Source: Olavius algarvensis associated proteobacterium Delta 3 (GTDB taxonomy: Bacteria > Desulfobacterota > Desulfobacteria > Desulfobacterales > CAFBRK01). Taken from it: a stretch of DNA of 64,000 bases. Shown here piece by piece: positions 1 to 9,753 of this stretch (positions are counted from its first letter, which is position 1; every line of letters begins with the position of its first letter). The DNA lies in NCBI GenBank assembly GCA_903231505.1, contig CAFBRK010000169.1:1-64000 (forward strand), in the 5' to 3' direction. The notes beneath the pieces are model-generated. The model was not told the DNA's origin. It worked only from the letters and a program-made list of their open reading frames with translations, and did no database searches. Both the position numbers and the translations under genes were made by a program.

Positions 1-74
1 GTCCCTTGGTCCTCCGGACTTCCCTGCGCTTCTCGACCCGGTCCTGGCACGCAAAAACTCGCCCCGCCGACGGT

Positions 75-203
75 GAGGCTCAAACAGTTTGCGCGCCTTT
101 TCGGCCCGGATCTGCGATGCTCGGCTACGGGGCAACGGGTCGTTCTCCACCGTTTTTCAACGTGACACATTGCATCGCAGACCGATGCGTCAGGTTTCAC
201 GTT
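75..203. repeat. Interspersed repeat segment and adjacent long imperfect hairpin
   Basis: There is no gene in 1-263. Positions 75-119 match 47340-47384 at 44 of 45 bases, and the similarity resumes after a short gap (the ctcggctacggggcaacggg part), so this is one copy of an interspersed repeat. Just beyond it an imperfect inverted repeat pairs 159-177 with 183-203 (outer AACGTGA/TCACGTT, inner GCATCG/CGATGC, loop CAGAC). It lies downstream of the stop of the minus-strand hydrolase gene but has no U-tract, so I do not call it a terminator. Confidence 0.6.
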
Positions 204-263
204 AAAGCACCGATATTGTATCTTTTAAGCCATTTGCTGAAAAGATCTCAGGCAATGTTCGGG

Positions 264-890
264 TTAGTGGATCCGCGCGAACGGGTTGGTACGCTTCTCC
301 CGGCCGATGGAGGTTTTCGGGCCATGGCCGGTATAGACCATCACATCATCACCAAGTGGAAAAAGCTTTTTTTGAATGGAGGCAATCAGGGTCTCGTAGT
401 CTCCGCCCGGAAAATCGGTGCGCCCAATGGAGCCGGCAAACAGGGTGTCACCGACAAAAACGGCGCCGTCCGCGTGAAAAGAGACGCCGCCCCGGGTGTG
501 CCCAGGGGTGTGAATGACCGTCAGGGAGAGATCGCCAAACGAAACGCTGTCTCCGTCTTCCAGAAATTGATCCGGTGCCGGGGAGTCTTCGGCCCGAAGG
601 CCCCAGGCGGAAGCGCTCTGGGAAAGCGACGCCAGCATCGGCGCATCGAATTCGTGAATCATCAACGGAGCGTCGGTGGCCTCCTTGAGGCGCCGATTTC
701 CGCCGACGTGATCGAAATGGCCATGGGTATTGAGAATTAGTTTAACCGTTAGCTCCGATTCTGCCAGTGTGTGTAGAATCCGGTCGGCTTCATCTCCCGG
801 ATCGATCACCGCCGCTTCCATGGTTGTTTCACACCCCAGAATATGACAGTTCGCCATGATCGGGCCAACGGCCAGCGTTTTCACAATCAT
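264..890 (-). CDS. Metallo-beta-lactamase fold hydrolase (glyoxalase II-like)
   Basis: A 208-residue MBL-fold hydrolase of the small glyoxalase II/YcbL type. The zinc motif THGHFDH is at residues 55-61, followed by the downstream ligands in HTPGH, the bridging Asp in GDTLF and the C-terminal TGHGP histidine. Family members hydrolyse thioesters such as S-lactoylglutathione, but the substrate here is unknown. I start it at 890 and not at the longer 920 because GGAGGG lies six bases upstream of that ATG and the family begins with this hydrophobic strand. It ends the long minus-strand run, 59 bp after the small Cys-rich gene, and is probably cotranscribed with it. Confidence 0.9.
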   Translation of the reverse strand: MIVKTLAVGPIMANCHILGCETTMEAAVIDPGDEADRILHTLAESELTVKLILNTHGHFDHVGGNRRLKEATDAPLMIHEFDAPMLASLSQSASAWGLRAEDSPAPDQFLEDGDSVSFGDLSLTVIHTPGHTRGGVSFHADGAVFVGDTLFAGSIGRTDFPGGDYETLIASIQKKLFPLGDDVMVYTGHGPKTSIGREKRTNPFARIH

Positions 891-949
891 GCAACCCTCC
901 ATGTGCTGAAAAATCACCACGATGGCGCGACACCCGCGAAGGCCGGTCC

Positions 950-1297
950 TTAGTCTTCGCTTATGTTTTCTCTTTCGTGCACGTCGTGGTCGAATCGGTG
1001 TTCCTGGATCGCTTCGGGTTTCGTCACCCTATCCTGGGCCACCCGTTTTTGGGCTTGTTCTACGATTTCAAGGATACTTGTCACCTTCGGCTTCGGTCGG
1101 GCGGTGGCGATTTTTTCAAACGTCTCGTCATCCAGTCGGCCCTTGAAATACGCCACGACGTCGAACATCTCCCACCAGCAGTCGAATACCTTCCAGCAGG
1201 GAAGCCCGTTGTCGCCCATGGTGCGGCAGTAAGAAAATCCAACGGGGCCCCCCAACCGAGGGCAACGCCGTTGCAGATGATCTCTGGTCCGGGTCAT
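950..1297 (-). CDS. Conserved small Cys/Trp-rich protein of unknown function
   Basis: A 115-residue soluble protein whose first half carries four cysteines (C12, C24, C34, C40) in a dense aromatic segment containing YCRTMGDNGLPCWK and a CWWEMFD stretch. The second half is charged and helical. The start ATG overlaps the nusB stop as ATGA, with AGGA upstream, which implies translational coupling. I recognise this kind of sequence as a conserved small protein of sulfate-reducing Desulfobacterota but know no function for it. The fixed cysteines suggest a metal or Fe-S site or a redox role, which is inference. It is not a shadow of nusB: it has its own ribosome binding site and biased codon use. 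Confidence 0.75.
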   Translation of the reverse strand: MTRTRDHLQRRCPRLGGPVGFSYCRTMGDNGLPCWKVFDCWWEMFDVVAYFKGRLDDETFEKIATARPKPKVTSILEIVEQAQKRVAQDRVTKPEAIQEHRFDHDVHERENISED

Positions 1298-1779
1298 CGG
1301 GCGAGTTCCTTTTCAAGGTTATCTCTGTTGCCGGATTCGCCGCCGGCGGTTGCCGCAGGAATCTGGATCTCATGGCTTTCGATGGCCAGGTGGATACTGT
1401 CCAAAATGCCGTTGATGAAGGCGCCGGACTCCTCCGTGCCGTATTTCTTTCCCACATCAATGGCCTCATTGATGGACACCTTGGAGGGGATATCCGTTCG
1501 GGAAAGCATTTCGTAAACCGCGATGCGCATGACGTTTCGATCGACACATGACATTCGGCTGATTTTCCAGTGACTCGAGAACCGCTCGATCAGCGCGTCG
1601 ATATCCGCTTTTGAACCGAGAACCCCCGTCACCAGCTCAGTGAAAAACGCATCTTCATCACGGGAATCTCCGAACGCACGGCAAAAGCTGTCCAGAACGG
1701 CATCGGAGGCAATTTTCCGGATGTCCATGTAAAAGAGAGCTTGCATCGCCAGCTCTCGAGACCTTCGACGGTTTCCCAT
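1294..1779 (-). CDS. nusB: Transcription antitermination factor NusB
   Basis: A 161-residue all-helical NusB. The N-terminal RRRSRELAMQALFYMD block is the family's RNA/NusE-contacting arginine-rich start, and the C-terminal half has the conserved SINEAIDVGKKYG and FINGILD segments. NusB with NusE (S10) binds boxA in rRNA leaders and supports antitermination. The gene lies 8 bp downstream of ribH on the same strand, the widely conserved ribH-nusB order. Its length is normal, and it overlaps the following small gene by four bases. Confidence 0.97.
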   Translation of the reverse strand: MGNRRRSRELAMQALFYMDIRKIASDAVLDSFCRAFGDSRDEDAFFTELVTGVLGSKADIDALIERFSSHWKISRMSCVDRNVMRIAVYEMLSRTDIPSKVSINEAIDVGKKYGTEESGAFINGILDSIHLAIESHEIQIPAATAGGESGNRDNLEKELAR

Positions 1780-1787
1780 GATCCGGC

Positions 1788-2255
1788 CTATTCGACGATC
1801 TCCATCAGATTGGCCATTTCCACCGCCGCCATCGCCGCGCTCCAGCCCTTGTTTCCGGCCTTGGTCCCCGCACGTTCGATCGCCTGTTCGATGGTATCGG
1901 TGGTAATCACCCCGAAAATAATCGGTACTTCCGAATCCATTGACGCTGATGCGATCCCTTTGGACACCTCGGCGCTGACATAATCAAAGTGCGATGTGGC
2001 GCCCCGGATAAGCGCACCCAGACAGATAATCGCATCGAACTTCCGGGTCATGGCCATCTTCTTTGCGAGAAGCGGAATTTCGAATGCCCCGGGAACGCGA
2101 ACAACATCGATATCCGTGTCGTTGGCACCTGCCCGGACAAGACCATCCAACGCCCCCTGGAGGAGCTTCTCGGTGATGAAATCGTTGAACCGGCTGACGA
2201 CGATTCCAAACCGTTTGCCCTCGGCAAGCAGCTTGGCTTCTCTAATGTTCGGCAT
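1788..2255 (-). CDS. ribH: 6,7-dimethyl-8-ribityllumazine synthase
   Basis: A 155-residue lumazine synthase, which condenses 5-amino-6-ribitylaminouracil with 3,4-dihydroxy-2-butanone 4-phosphate, the penultimate step of riboflavin synthesis. Visible family motifs are [16 protein letters not shown] (residues 54-61), and [14 protein letters not shown] with the catalytic His at 89, plus the C-terminal [11 protein letters not shown]. The start at 2255 is preceded by GAGGAGG at good spacing; a longer upstream reading frame exists but runs through the repeat and the end of ribBA. It is separated from ribBA by a 110-bp gap carrying the two-hairpin module. Confidence 0.97.
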   Translation of the reverse strand: MPNIREAKLLAEGKRFGIVVSRFNDFITEKLLQGALDGLVRAGANDTDIDVVRVPGAFEIPLLAKKMAMTRKFDAIICLGALIRGATSHFDYVSAEVSKGIASASMDSEVPIIFGVITTDTIEQAIERAGTKAGNKGWSAAMAAVEMANLMEIVE

Positions 2256-2324
2256 ATTACCTCCTCGGTACCACACGCTGACGGTGAACGTTGCCAATCC
2301 GAAGTCTTGAATTGTTTTTACCAA

Positions 2325-2365
2325 GCGGCGAAGCCGCATTTCATAAAATCGCCCAAGCGATTTTA
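2325..2365. repeat. Two-hairpin intercistronic module, copy 1 (ribBA/ribH)
   Basis: On the plus strand this reads GCGGC-gaa-GCCGC, then ATTTCAT, then AAAATCG-cccaag-CGATTTT. The AAAATCG hairpin abuts the TAA stop of ribBA. The same module, with changed loops but conserved stems, occurs at 28497-28536 and 32218-32257, and in partial form at four more sites. Confidence 0.8.
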
Positions 2366-3580
2366 TTACCGGTTCGCATCGATGTTCAGCAGATGCCCCA
2401 TTTTCAATTTTTTGCATTCCAGATAACATCGGTTGTGATCGTTGGGCGGCACCTCTATCTGGACTTGCTCGACAATGCTGAGCCCGTAGCCTTCGAGACC
2501 CACCATTTTTTTGGGGTTGTTGGTCATCAGGCGCATTTTTCGGACGCCGAGATCCACCAGAATCTGAGCTCCGATGCCGTAGTTCCGCATGTCCGGCTTG
2601 AAACCGAGCTCCACGTTGGCCTGAACGGTATCCATCCCCTGGTCCTGGAGCGCGTAAGCCTTTATTTTGTTCACCAGGCCGATGCCGCGCCCTTCCTGCC
2701 GAATGTAGAGCAATACCCCGGAGCCCTCCTCGGAGATCCGTTTCATGGCGGTGTGCAGTTGAGGGCCGCAATCACAGCGAAGGGAACCGAAAATGTCGCC
2801 GGTCATGCATTCGGAATGGACGCGCACCATCACCGATTCTTCAGATTCGATATCGCCCTTTATCATCGCAATGTGCTGAAAAGCGTCGACGTCGTTTTCG
2901 TAGACGACAATGCGAAAATCTCCCGCCACCGAAGTGGGAACCACCGATTCAGCGGCGCGTCGAACAAATGACTCGGTCCGCATCCGGTATTCGATCAGAT
3001 CTGCAACGGTGCAAATACCGATGTCGTGTTGTTCACTGAATGCCTCCAGCGCCGGCATCCGCGCCATGCTTCCATCTTCATCCATGATTTCGCAGATCAC
3101 GCCGGAAGGGTTCAGGCCGGCCAGCCGGGCCAAATCCACCGATCCCTCTGTCTGGCCGGCCCGGACCATGGCGCCGCCTTGTTTGGCTTTAAGAGGGAAA
3201 ATATGCCCCGGTCGGACCAAATCCTGCGGGCTGGCATCCTCAGCGATCGCTGTCAATATGGTGGTGGCCCGGTCGAAGGCAGAGATCCCGGTGGTCACGC
3301 CGCATCGGGCTTCGATGGAAACTGTGAATCCGGTACCAAAGGGGGACGTGTTCTGGTCGACCATCAGCGGTAGATCCAAGCGATCGCATGTTTCCGTTGT
3401 CAAGGCCAGGCAAATCAGGCCGCGACCGTGTGTGGCCATGAAATTGATAACCTCCGGCGTGACCTTCTCTGCGGCAATCATCAGATCGCCTTCGTTCTCC
3501 CGGTCCTCATCGTCGACCAGGATGACCAGTTTGCCGTTTCGAACATCCTGTATGGCTTCTTCTATCGTTAATAATGGCAT
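2366..3580 (-). CDS. ribBA: Bifunctional 3,4-dihydroxy-2-butanone 4-phosphate synthase / GTP cyclohydrolase II
   Basis: A 404-residue fusion supplying both precursors of lumazine synthase. The N-terminal RibB half (about 1-200) has the metal/phosphate loop [10 protein letters not shown] at 23-32, THGRG, and the [18 protein letters not shown] region. The C-terminal RibA half has the zinc triad in [14 protein letters not shown] and the guanidinium-binding RQEGRGIGL. It converts ribulose 5-phosphate to the 4-carbon phosphate, and GTP to the diaminopyrimidine. AGGAG lies 13 bp upstream of the start, a rather long spacing. It sits between ribE and ribH. Confidence 0.97.
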   Translation of the reverse strand: MPLLTIEEAIQDVRNGKLVILVDDEDRENEGDLMIAAEKVTPEVINFMATHGRGLICLALTTETCDRLDLPLMVDQNTSPFGTGFTVSIEARCGVTTGISAFDRATTILTAIAEDASPQDLVRPGHIFPLKAKQGGAMVRAGQTEGSVDLARLAGLNPSGVICEIMDEDGSMARMPALEAFSEQHDIGICTVADLIEYRMRTESFVRRAAESVVPTSVAGDFRIVVYENDVDAFQHIAMIKGDIESEESVMVRVHSECMTGDIFGSLRCDCGPQLHTAMKRISEEGSGVLLYIRQEGRGIGLVNKIKAYALQDQGMDTVQANVELGFKPDMRNYGIGAQILVDLGVRKMRLMTNNPKKMVGLEGYGLSIVEQVQIEVPPNDHNRCYLECKKLKMGHLLNIDANR

Positions 3581-3713
3581 GGTATCTACTCAGATCTCCT
3601 TTTCAAATCCTTTGTCAAAGACCTGTCCTGTTTCATGGCAGTGGGCGGCTATCGCCCCAGCTTGATTGGAACATTGTTTTGACAGAACCTGCATGGTCCG
3701 CCGAACGGCTTAT

Positions 3714-4373
3714 TTACGCGAAAAAACCGCTCTTGATCAAAAGTTCCTTGGTAATTTCCGATGTACCGTTCCGGGAGGATTCCGATCTCTGCTCCAGGAA
3801 TCGTTCCACGTATTTTCCGATCATGTCGGTTTCGATATTGACGGCCGCCCCGATCCCCTTGTCTGAAACGGTTGTCCATTTCGCCGTCAGCGGGATGATG
3901 CTGACCTCAAAGTTGGTCCGGCTGCAGCTGTTTATCGTCAAGCTGATGCCGTCCACCGCAACCGACCCTTTGGGAATCATGTATCGGGCGAGTTCCGGAT
4001 TCACGTCGATGGTCACGATAATGGCATTGCCGGCCTTCCGGCGTCCGGCGACGGTTCCAAGACCGTCCACATGGCCGGATACCAGGTGCCCGTCCAGTCT
4101 GTCGGAGAAGCGCAGCGCCCGTTCCAGATTTACCCGGTCGCCGATCCTTGCATGACGGAACGTTGAGCGGGAGAGCGTCTCGGGGGACAAATCCGCCTCG
4201 AAACGGGATTCTTCAATGGATACCGCTGTCAGGCAGACGCCGCTGACCGAGAAGCTGTCGCCAATACGGGCCTCCTTCAACGGCACATCCGAATCGATCC
4301 GGAATCGTCGCCCCGAGCCGCCGGGCCGGATTCCAGAGATGGTCCCCATCCCCTCTATGATGCCTGTAAACAT
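3714..4373 (-). CDS. ribE: Riboflavin synthase, alpha chain
   Basis: A 219-residue two-barrel riboflavin synthase, which dismutates two lumazines to riboflavin. The diagnostic N-terminus MFTGIIEGMG fixes the start at 4373; the 23 residues upstream in the longer frame are not family-like. The two internal barrels show as SVSGVCLTAVS and SVAVDGISLTIN, the usual duplicated ligand loops. The ribosome binding site is weak. It lies 117 bp after ribD and 133 bp before ribBA, in the order ribD-ribE-ribBA-ribH. No FMN riboswitch is evident before ribD, where the genes are packed against nrdR. Confidence 0.96.
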   Translation of the reverse strand: MFTGIIEGMGTISGIRPGGSGRRFRIDSDVPLKEARIGDSFSVSGVCLTAVSIEESRFEADLSPETLSRSTFRHARIGDRVNLERALRFSDRLDGHLVSGHVDGLGTVAGRRKAGNAIIVTIDVNPELARYMIPKGSVAVDGISLTINSCSRTNFEVSIIPLTAKWTTVSDKGIGAAVNIETDMIGKYVERFLEQRSESSRNGTSEITKELLIKSGFFA

Positions 4374-4490
4374 GGTTTCGGCGTTACCGATACGGTTGTC
4401 CCAGGTGGCGGCGGGATATTGCATCCTCAATCCCGGTGCCACAGAAATAACATACGGCCTTCCCGGCGTCTGTCCACACTCGGAAAGATT

Positions 4491-5588
4491 TTAATCCACG
4501 TATCCCTCGATCATCAGGTCGTTGCCGAATCGATGAACGCGCAAATCCCGCAGTCGGATGGCATCTTTCATCAGTTCCGGCCCCGGCCCGTTGCAAATGG
4601 GAGTCCCGTCGTTTCCTCCGAGGATCCTGGGTGCAAAGAAAAATAACAGCTTGTCAACGATCTGTTCTCGAAACGCAGAGCCGATGATCCTACTCCCGCC
4701 TTCGATGAGAATGCTGGTGATCCCCATTTTCCCCAAACGGGCCATCAGCGGTCTTAACAGAATCAGGCCCTTCTCGGATTCCATGGTGACGACCCGAACG
4801 CCTTCCTTCCGGATGCGCGCGATCTTATCGTCAGATACCGAAAAACCACATACAACCACGGTTTCAGCCGTTGAGTCAAGGTGCAAGAGCGTGGCCTCGG
4901 CCGAGATCGATAAATGGGTATCTAAAATAATCCGAACCGGGTCTTTTCCGTCTCCGGCGTCCATTCGTGCCGTCAGGCTCGGGTCATCGGCGACCACCGT
5001 TCCGATGCCGACCATGATAGCGTCCAGTTCATGGCGAAGGGTGTGGACGAACCGGCGAGACGCCTCGCCCGATACCCATTTGGAATCCCCGGATCGCGTG
5101 GCGATGCGTCCGTCGAGGGTGGCGGCACATTTGACGACCACAAACGGTGTTTTGGTCACTATGTATTTGTTGAATGCCTCATTTAGTTTCCGCGCCTCCG
5201 GCGCACAAACGCCCACAGTGACGCCGATCCCGTTGTTTTCCAGGTAAGCGCTGCCGCCACCGGCGACATCCGGGTTGGGATCGCTTGCAGCGACGACCAC
5301 CCGGGTGATACCGGCGGTCAAGATTGCTTCGGTGCAGGGGGGGGTCCGTCCGTAATGATTGCAGGGCTCGAGGGTCACGTACAAGGTGGCCCCGTTGGCC
5401 ATGGCACCGGCCTCCTGAAGGGCCATCACTTCGGCATGGGGTTTGCCGACGGCTTCGTGGAAACCTTTTCCCACAACACGGCCGTTGGGATCCACAACGA
5501 CGGCGCCCACCATCGGGTTGGGGGATGTGTGGCCACGGCCCAGGGCGGCCAGCTCAAGGGCGATTGTCATGTAACCGACGTCATCCAT
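4491..5588 (-). CDS. ribD: Bifunctional diaminohydroxyphosphoribosylaminopyrimidine deaminase / 5-amino-6-(5-phosphoribosylamino)uracil reductase
   Basis: A 365-residue RibD with both domains. The N-terminal deaminase (1-145) has SPNPMVGAVV, the zinc/catalytic HAE at 51-53, and PCNHYGRTPPC with zinc cysteines 76 and 85. The C-terminal NADPH-dependent reductase has KCAATLDGRIAT, SGEASRR and LIEGGSRIIGSAF. It performs the second and third steps from GTP to lumazine. It begins 50 bp after nrdR and continues the riboflavin gene run. Full length, with no odd features. Confidence 0.97.
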   Translation of the reverse strand: MDDVGYMTIALELAALGRGHTSPNPMVGAVVVDPNGRVVGKGFHEAVGKPHAEVMALQEAGAMANGATLYVTLEPCNHYGRTPPCTEAILTAGITRVVVAASDPNPDVAGGGSAYLENNGIGVTVGVCAPEARKLNEAFNKYIVTKTPFVVVKCAATLDGRIATRSGDSKWVSGEASRRFVHTLRHELDAIMVGIGTVVADDPSLTARMDAGDGKDPVRIILDTHLSISAEATLLHLDSTAETVVVCGFSVSDDKIARIRKEGVRVVTMESEKGLILLRPLMARLGKMGITSILIEGGSRIIGSAFREQIVDKLLFFFAPRILGGNDGTPICNGPGPELMKDAIRLRDLRVHRFGNDLMIEGYVD

Positions 5589-5638
5589 TACATTATATCC
5601 CAGGCGGGCTGCCGCGGGAAGTGGCGTCCGGGGGAAGC

Positions 5639-6094
5639 TCAGAGGTTGCTCAAGAGGCTTTTCAGTTCGGACACAAAGTCGTTTACATCCTTGAATTCTC
5701 GGTACACCGACGCGAATCGGACATATGCCACGTCATCCAGTTCATGGAGCTTGATCATCACCCGTTCCCCGATGATATGAGACGACAATTCCTTCTCCCC
5801 GGTTTCCCGCAGATCCCGTTCCAACTCGTCCAGGAACTCGTCTATGATGTGGACACTGATATCCCGCTTTTCACAGGCCTTGAGAATTCCGGACTTCAGC
5901 TTGTCCCGGTTGAATACTTCTCGGCGGTCGTCCTTCTTGACGATCATGATCGGGATCTCTTCAATATGTTCGTAGGTGGTAAAGCGTCTTGAACAGGCCA
6001 GGCACTCTCGACGGCGTCGGATGACGCTGGCGTCCTTGCTCAGCCGGGAATCGATTACCTTGTTGTCAACCTCCCCGCAAAACGGACATTTCAT
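5639..6094 (-). CDS. nrdR: Transcriptional repressor NrdR
   Basis: A 151-residue NrdR. The N-terminal zinc ribbon uses C3, C6, C31 and C34 ([20 protein letters not shown]), and the ATP-cone domain begins around residue 49. NrdR represses ribonucleotide reductase genes according to ATP/dATP level, binding NrdR boxes. The start overlaps the preceding dCMP deaminase stop as ATGA, with GGAGGA upstream. Its placement between nucleotide metabolism (deaminase, glyA) and riboflavin genes is common in this phylum. No NrdR box or nrd gene was found in the window. Confidence 0.97.
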   Translation of the reverse strand: MKCPFCGEVDNKVIDSRLSKDASVIRRRRECLACSRRFTTYEHIEEIPIMIVKKDDRREVFNRDKLKSGILKACEKRDISVHIIDEFLDELERDLRETGEKELSSHIIGERVMIKLHELDDVAYVRFASVYREFKDVNDFVSELKSLLSNL

Positions 6095-6606
6095 ACGCGG
6101 TCCTCCTCATTCCCGAAATCGGATTGAACAACAGACACGCCCGCCTCTTCCAACAGGTCAAGAGACATCCGGTCGGCATAGCCGGACAGGTAGACAATCT
6201 TTTTTATTCCGGCGTTGATCAGCATTTTCGCACAGATCGAACAGGGTAAATTCGTGCAGAACAGCGCGGCGCCTTTGATCGACACGCCATGCAACGCCGC
6301 CTGGATGATGGCATTCTGTTCGGCGTGAATGCCGCGGCAGAGTTCATGGCGCTCGCCGGAAGCGATGTTTAGATGTTCACGCAGACATCCGATATCCAGA
6401 CAGTGACTGACGCCACTGGGCGCCCCATTATAGCCGGTGGACAATATGCGCTTGTCCTTTACGATGATCGCGCCGACGGAACGCCGCGTGCAGGTGGAGC
6501 GTTTGGCCACCAGCTGGGTAATCTCCATAAAATAGCTTTCCCAGGAGGGGCGGCTGGGCTCGGGCCCGGGCGTGGGCGCGGATATGGGAATCGGCTTATC
6601 GGGCAT
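6091..6606 (-). CDS. dCMP/cytidine deaminase family protein (ComEB-like)
   Basis: A zinc-dependent deaminase of the dCMP deaminase/ComEB family, 171 residues from the ATG at 6606. It has [10 protein letters not shown], the catalytic HAE in [13 protein letters not shown], and the zinc pair in LPCSICAKM. dCMP deaminase yields dUMP for thymidylate synthesis, which fits its place between glyA (folate one-carbon units) and nrdR. The start overlaps the glyA end (ATGCCCGATAA). A GTG start at 6624 is possible but has no better ribosome binding site. The N-terminus is Pro-rich before the deaminase fold. Confidence 0.92.
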   Translation of the reverse strand: MPDKPIPISAPTPGPEPSRPSWESYFMEITQLVAKRSTCTRRSVGAIIVKDKRILSTGYNGAPSGVSHCLDIGCLREHLNIASGERHELCRGIHAEQNAIIQAALHGVSIKGAALFCTNLPCSICAKMLINAGIKKIVYLSGYADRMSLDLLEEAGVSVVQSDFGNEEDRV

Positions 6607-7843
6607 CGAAAGGGTACGCCTCACATAATTCGAGTACTTTTTCCCGGCTTTTCCGGATCAACGGGTCATTGTTACGGCCCTTTTTCAGAACATCGACGAT
6701 CAGCGACCCGATGATGTTCATCTCCGGTTCCCGCATGCCCCGTGTCGTCACGGCCGGGGTGCCGACCCGGATACCGCTGGTAACGGCGGGGCCCCGGGTG
6801 TCAAAGGGTATGGCATTCTTGTTGACCGTGATTCCGGCTCGACCCAGGGTTTCTTCGGCCTCTTTGCCGGTAATGTCCAATTGGCTGAGATCGACAAGCA
6901 GCATATGATTATCGGTCCCGCCGGAAACCAGATGGATCCCGGCCTCCATTAGATAGGCGGCCAGGGCTCGGGCATTTTTCACAACGTGCTTCTGGTATTC
7001 TTGAAAGTCTGTGTGTAATGCTTCCTTGAATGCGATGGCTTTCGCGGCGATGACATGCATCAGCGGACCGCCCTGTATACCCGGAAAGATTTGCTTGTTC
7101 AGCTGATCGCCGTAATCGGATCGGGCCAGAATCAACCCACCCCGGGGGCCCCGGAGCGTTTTATGGGTGGTGGACGTCACTACATCGGCGAGTGGGATCG
7201 GCGAGGGATGGACAGCGGCGGCCACCAGGCCGGCAATGTGCGCCATGTCGACCATGAGCAAGGCCCCAACAGAATCCGCGATCCGGGAAAATGCTTCAAA
7301 ATCCAGTATTCTGGGATATGCGCTGGCACCGGCAACAACCAGTCGTGGCCGGTGCTCGTTGGCCAAACGCTGAACCTCATCATAATCGATCCGGCCGGTT
7401 TGCCGCCCCACGCCATAATGCACGAAGTGAAACAGCCGTCCCGAAAAGCTCGCCGGACTGCCGTGGGTCAAATGACCGCCATGGGCCAGATCCATGGCCA
7501 GAACGGTGTCGCCGGGGTTCAGCAGGGCAAAGTAAGCGGCCATATTGGCCTGGGAACCGGAGTGGGGCTGAACATTGGCATAGGCGGCGTTGAAGAGTGT
7601 TTCGGCCCTCCGCACCGCCAGTTTCTCGACAACGTCAACATACTCACAACCGCCATAATACCGCTTGTCCGGGAGCCCTTCGGCGTACTTGTTTGTGAGA
7701 ATGCTGCCCTGGGTCGCCAGCACGGCTGCGCTGGCGATGTTCTCCGAGGCGATCAGCTCGAGCGTACGTTGCTGCCGGTCGTGTTCGCTGGCAATGGCTC
7801 TGGCAATTTCCGGGTCTGTTTTTTCAATGACCGGCAGATTCAC
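6596..7843 (-). CDS. glyA: Serine hydroxymethyltransferase
   Basis: A 415-residue PLP enzyme interconverting serine and glycine with tetrahydrofolate. It has the expected LIASENIAS start region, the GCEYVDVVE substrate segment, [12 protein letters not shown], and the PLP-lysine motif [12 protein letters not shown]. It starts with GTG, 20 bases inside the end of rpiB, with GAGG upstream. Coupled by overlaps to rpiB on one side and to the deaminase on the other, it is part of one transcript. Confidence 0.97.
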   Translation of the reverse strand: MNLPVIEKTDPEIARAIASEHDRQQRTLELIASENIASAAVLATQGSILTNKYAEGLPDKRYYGGCEYVDVVEKLAVRRAETLFNAAYANVQPHSGSQANMAAYFALLNPGDTVLAMDLAHGGHLTHGSPASFSGRLFHFVHYGVGRQTGRIDYDEVQRLANEHRPRLVVAGASAYPRILDFEAFSRIADSVGALLMVDMAHIAGLVAAAVHPSPIPLADVVTSTTHKTLRGPRGGLILARSDYGDQLNKQIFPGIQGGPLMHVIAAKAIAFKEALHTDFQEYQKHVVKNARALAAYLMEAGIHLVSGGTDNHMLLVDLSQLDITGKEAEETLGRAGITVNKNAIPFDTRGPAVTSGIRVGTPAVTTRGMREPEMNIIGSLIVDVLKKGRNNDPLIRKSREKVLELCEAYPFDAR

Positions 7844-8291
7844 GCGTCATGTCCTCGATGGTATCAAATTGGTCAAGGCGTCTCTGGTGCCGTCCCCCCT
7901 CAAAGGGTGTGTCCAGCCAGGTGTCGACGATTTCCATGGCCAGCACATCCCCAATAACACGCCCGCCCAGTACCAGGACATTGGCATCGTTGTGCCGCCG
8001 GCTCATGACCGCGGAAAAAAGATCATTGCAGAGGGCGGCCCGGACGTGGGGGAATTTGTTGGCCACCATAGACATGCCGAGGCCGGTGCCGCAAAGCAAA
8101 ATGCCTTTTTCGAAATCACCGGAGGATACGGCTCGGCCGACATCGATGCCGAATTTCGGATAATCCACTGAATCCTCGCTGTGGGCCCCGGTATCGGCTA
8201 CCGTCAACCCCCTGCTTTGGAGGTGTGACTTAATCGTCTCTTTCAGTGAAAAGGCGGCGTGATCACATCCGATCACAATATCTGTCCTCAT
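7824..8291 (-). CDS. rpiB: Ribose 5-phosphate isomerase B
   Basis: A 155-residue RpiB interconverting ribose and ribulose 5-phosphate. The family start [14 protein letters not shown], the catalytic Cys in [11 protein letters not shown], and [15 protein letters not shown] are present. The start is put at 8291: the 13 residues further upstream are not family-like, and AGAGAG precedes this ATG. It supplies ribulose 5-phosphate, which is also the RibB substrate further down the same run. It overlaps glyA by 20 bp. Confidence 0.95.
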   Translation of the reverse strand: MRTDIVIGCDHAAFSLKETIKSHLQSRGLTVADTGAHSEDSVDYPKFGIDVGRAVSSGDFEKGILLCGTGLGMSMVANKFPHVRAALCNDLFSAVMSRRHNDANVLVLGGRVIGDVLAMEIVDTWLDTPFEGGRHQRRLDQFDTIEDMTRESAGH

Positions 8292-8501
8292 GGCCGACTC
8301 TCTATTCCGGGATTTTTGGGGTAAGGCCATCTGCTTGACGTTTCTCTGTATACGGACATTTTGTTGTCCGCAAGAAAAAAATGTACAATTTATGGGGTTT
8401 TAAGGGGATGACGGCACCAACACCCGGTGATGGCACGGATCTGTCAACGGCGGGATGGGCCACGGCCGCGGTATGGTCATGCCGCGGCCCGGAAATCCGG
8501 T
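8292..8501 (-). promoter_or_regulatory. Gap between fabF and rpiB, possible internal promoter
   Basis: This 210-bp gap is the largest break in the minus-strand run. Read on the minus strand it holds a short inverted repeat (GGAC-aacaaaat-GTCC) followed at once by TATACA, which could serve as a -10 box about 60 bases before rpiB. The -35 match is poor (TTGCGG/CTTGCG at 15-16 bp). It may give rpiB-glyA and the rib genes their own promoter. Confidence 0.3.
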
Positions 8502-9743
8502 TTACATGGTGTATTTTTTCAAAATCAGACTCGCGTTGGTGCCGCCAAACCCGAAGGAATTGGTCATCGCTGTCCTGACGTCGGTCTTTCGAGCGACATT
8601 GGGCACGTAGTCAAGGTCGCACTCCTCCCCTGGATTGTCCAGATTTATGGTCGGAGGGATGATCCCATGGGAAAGGGTCAACGTGGTGATGACCGTCTCG
8701 ACACCGCCGGCTCCTCCCAGCAGGTGCCCCGTCATCGACTTGGTAGAACTGACGGGAATGCTGGGGGCTTTGTCCTTGAAGACCGCCTTCAGCGCCCGGG
8801 TCTCGTAGAGATCATTCAGGGGTGTGGAGGTACCGTGGGCGTTGATGTAGTCGATCTGATCGTAGGATAGATCAGCATCCGCCAGCGCGGCACTCATGCA
8901 GCGGACCGCACCATCGCCGTCTTCGGGCGGGGCGGTCATATGGTGACCGTCACCGCTCATGCCATACCCGATAAGCTCGGCATAAATACGGGCACCCCGC
9001 TCCAGCGCGTCCTCCAGCGTTTCCAGAATCAGGATGCCGCTGCCTTCACCGACCACAAAGCCGTCCCGATCCCGGTCAAACGGGCGGGATGCTTTTTCAG
9101 GGTCATCATTGCGGGTCGACAGCGCCTTCATGGCACCGAAACCGGCAACGCAGGACGGGCTGATCACCGACTCCACACCTCCGGTGATCATCGCATCGGC
9201 ACCTCCCCGCTGGATAATCTTATACGCGTCTCCGATGGCATGGCTGCCCGCTGCGCACGCCGTGGCCACGGAAGCATTGGGCCCCCTGGCGCCGAACTGA
9301 ATGGAGATCATCCCGGCGGCCATATTGCCGATCATGGTGGGGATGAAAAACGGCGTTACCCGATTCGGGCCCTTTGTACGGAGGACCTCGCAGGTGTCTT
9401 CGAGAAGGCTCAGGCCGCCCAGCCCGCAGCCGGTCAGGACGCCGACCCGGTCCCGGTTGGCCTCATCGATGATCAGGCCGGAATCCTCCATGGCCATCCG
9501 GGACGCCGCGAGCGCATAAGCGATAAACGGCTGGGTGCGCTTGGCATCTTTTCGTGAAAGGAAATCCTCTGGATTGAAATGCTTCACCTCTCCGGCGATC
9601 TTGGTCTGAAAGTCGGTGGTATCGAACCGGGTAATCGGTCCGATACCCGATATACCGGCACACAGAGCGCTCCACGATTCATCGACTCCGACCCCCAGGG
9701 GGGTGAGCAATCCAATCCCCGTAATGACAACACGTCTCTTCAA
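8502..9743 (-). CDS. fabF: Beta-ketoacyl-ACP synthase II
   Basis: A 413-residue KAS II that extends acyl-ACP with malonyl-ACP. The Cys-His-His triad is visible: ATACAAGSH with the nucleophilic Cys, NAHGTSTPLND, and KSMTGHLLGGAG. The N-terminal VVITGIGLLTPLG and C-terminal NSFGFGGTNAS are canonical. It follows acpP by 10 bp and is the last fatty-acid gene of the operon before the rpiB gap. Confidence 0.97.
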   Translation of the reverse strand: MKRRVVITGIGLLTPLGVGVDESWSALCAGISGIGPITRFDTTDFQTKIAGEVKHFNPEDFLSRKDAKRTQPFIAYALAASRMAMEDSGLIIDEANRDRVGVLTGCGLGGLSLLEDTCEVLRTKGPNRVTPFFIPTMIGNMAAGMISIQFGARGPNASVATACAAGSHAIGDAYKIIQRGGADAMITGGVESVISPSCVAGFGAMKALSTRNDDPEKASRPFDRDRDGFVVGEGSGILILETLEDALERGARIYAELIGYGMSGDGHHMTAPPEDGDGAVRCMSAALADADLSYDQIDYINAHGTSTPLNDLYETRALKAVFKDKAPSIPVSSTKSMTGHLLGGAGGVETVITTLTLSHGIIPPTINLDNPGEECDLDYVPNVARKTDVRTAMTNSFGFGGTNASLILKKYTM

Positions 9744-9753
9744 ATCAGCACCT

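Noticed and set aside
6..740. Long plus-strand open frame at the left end
   Set aside because: It is antisense to the MBL hydrolase, has no family resemblance, and overlaps the interspersed repeat.
5589..5638. FMN riboswitch before the riboflavin genes
   Set aside because: The gap between nrdR and ribD is only 50 bp and has none of the conserved RFN-element blocks.
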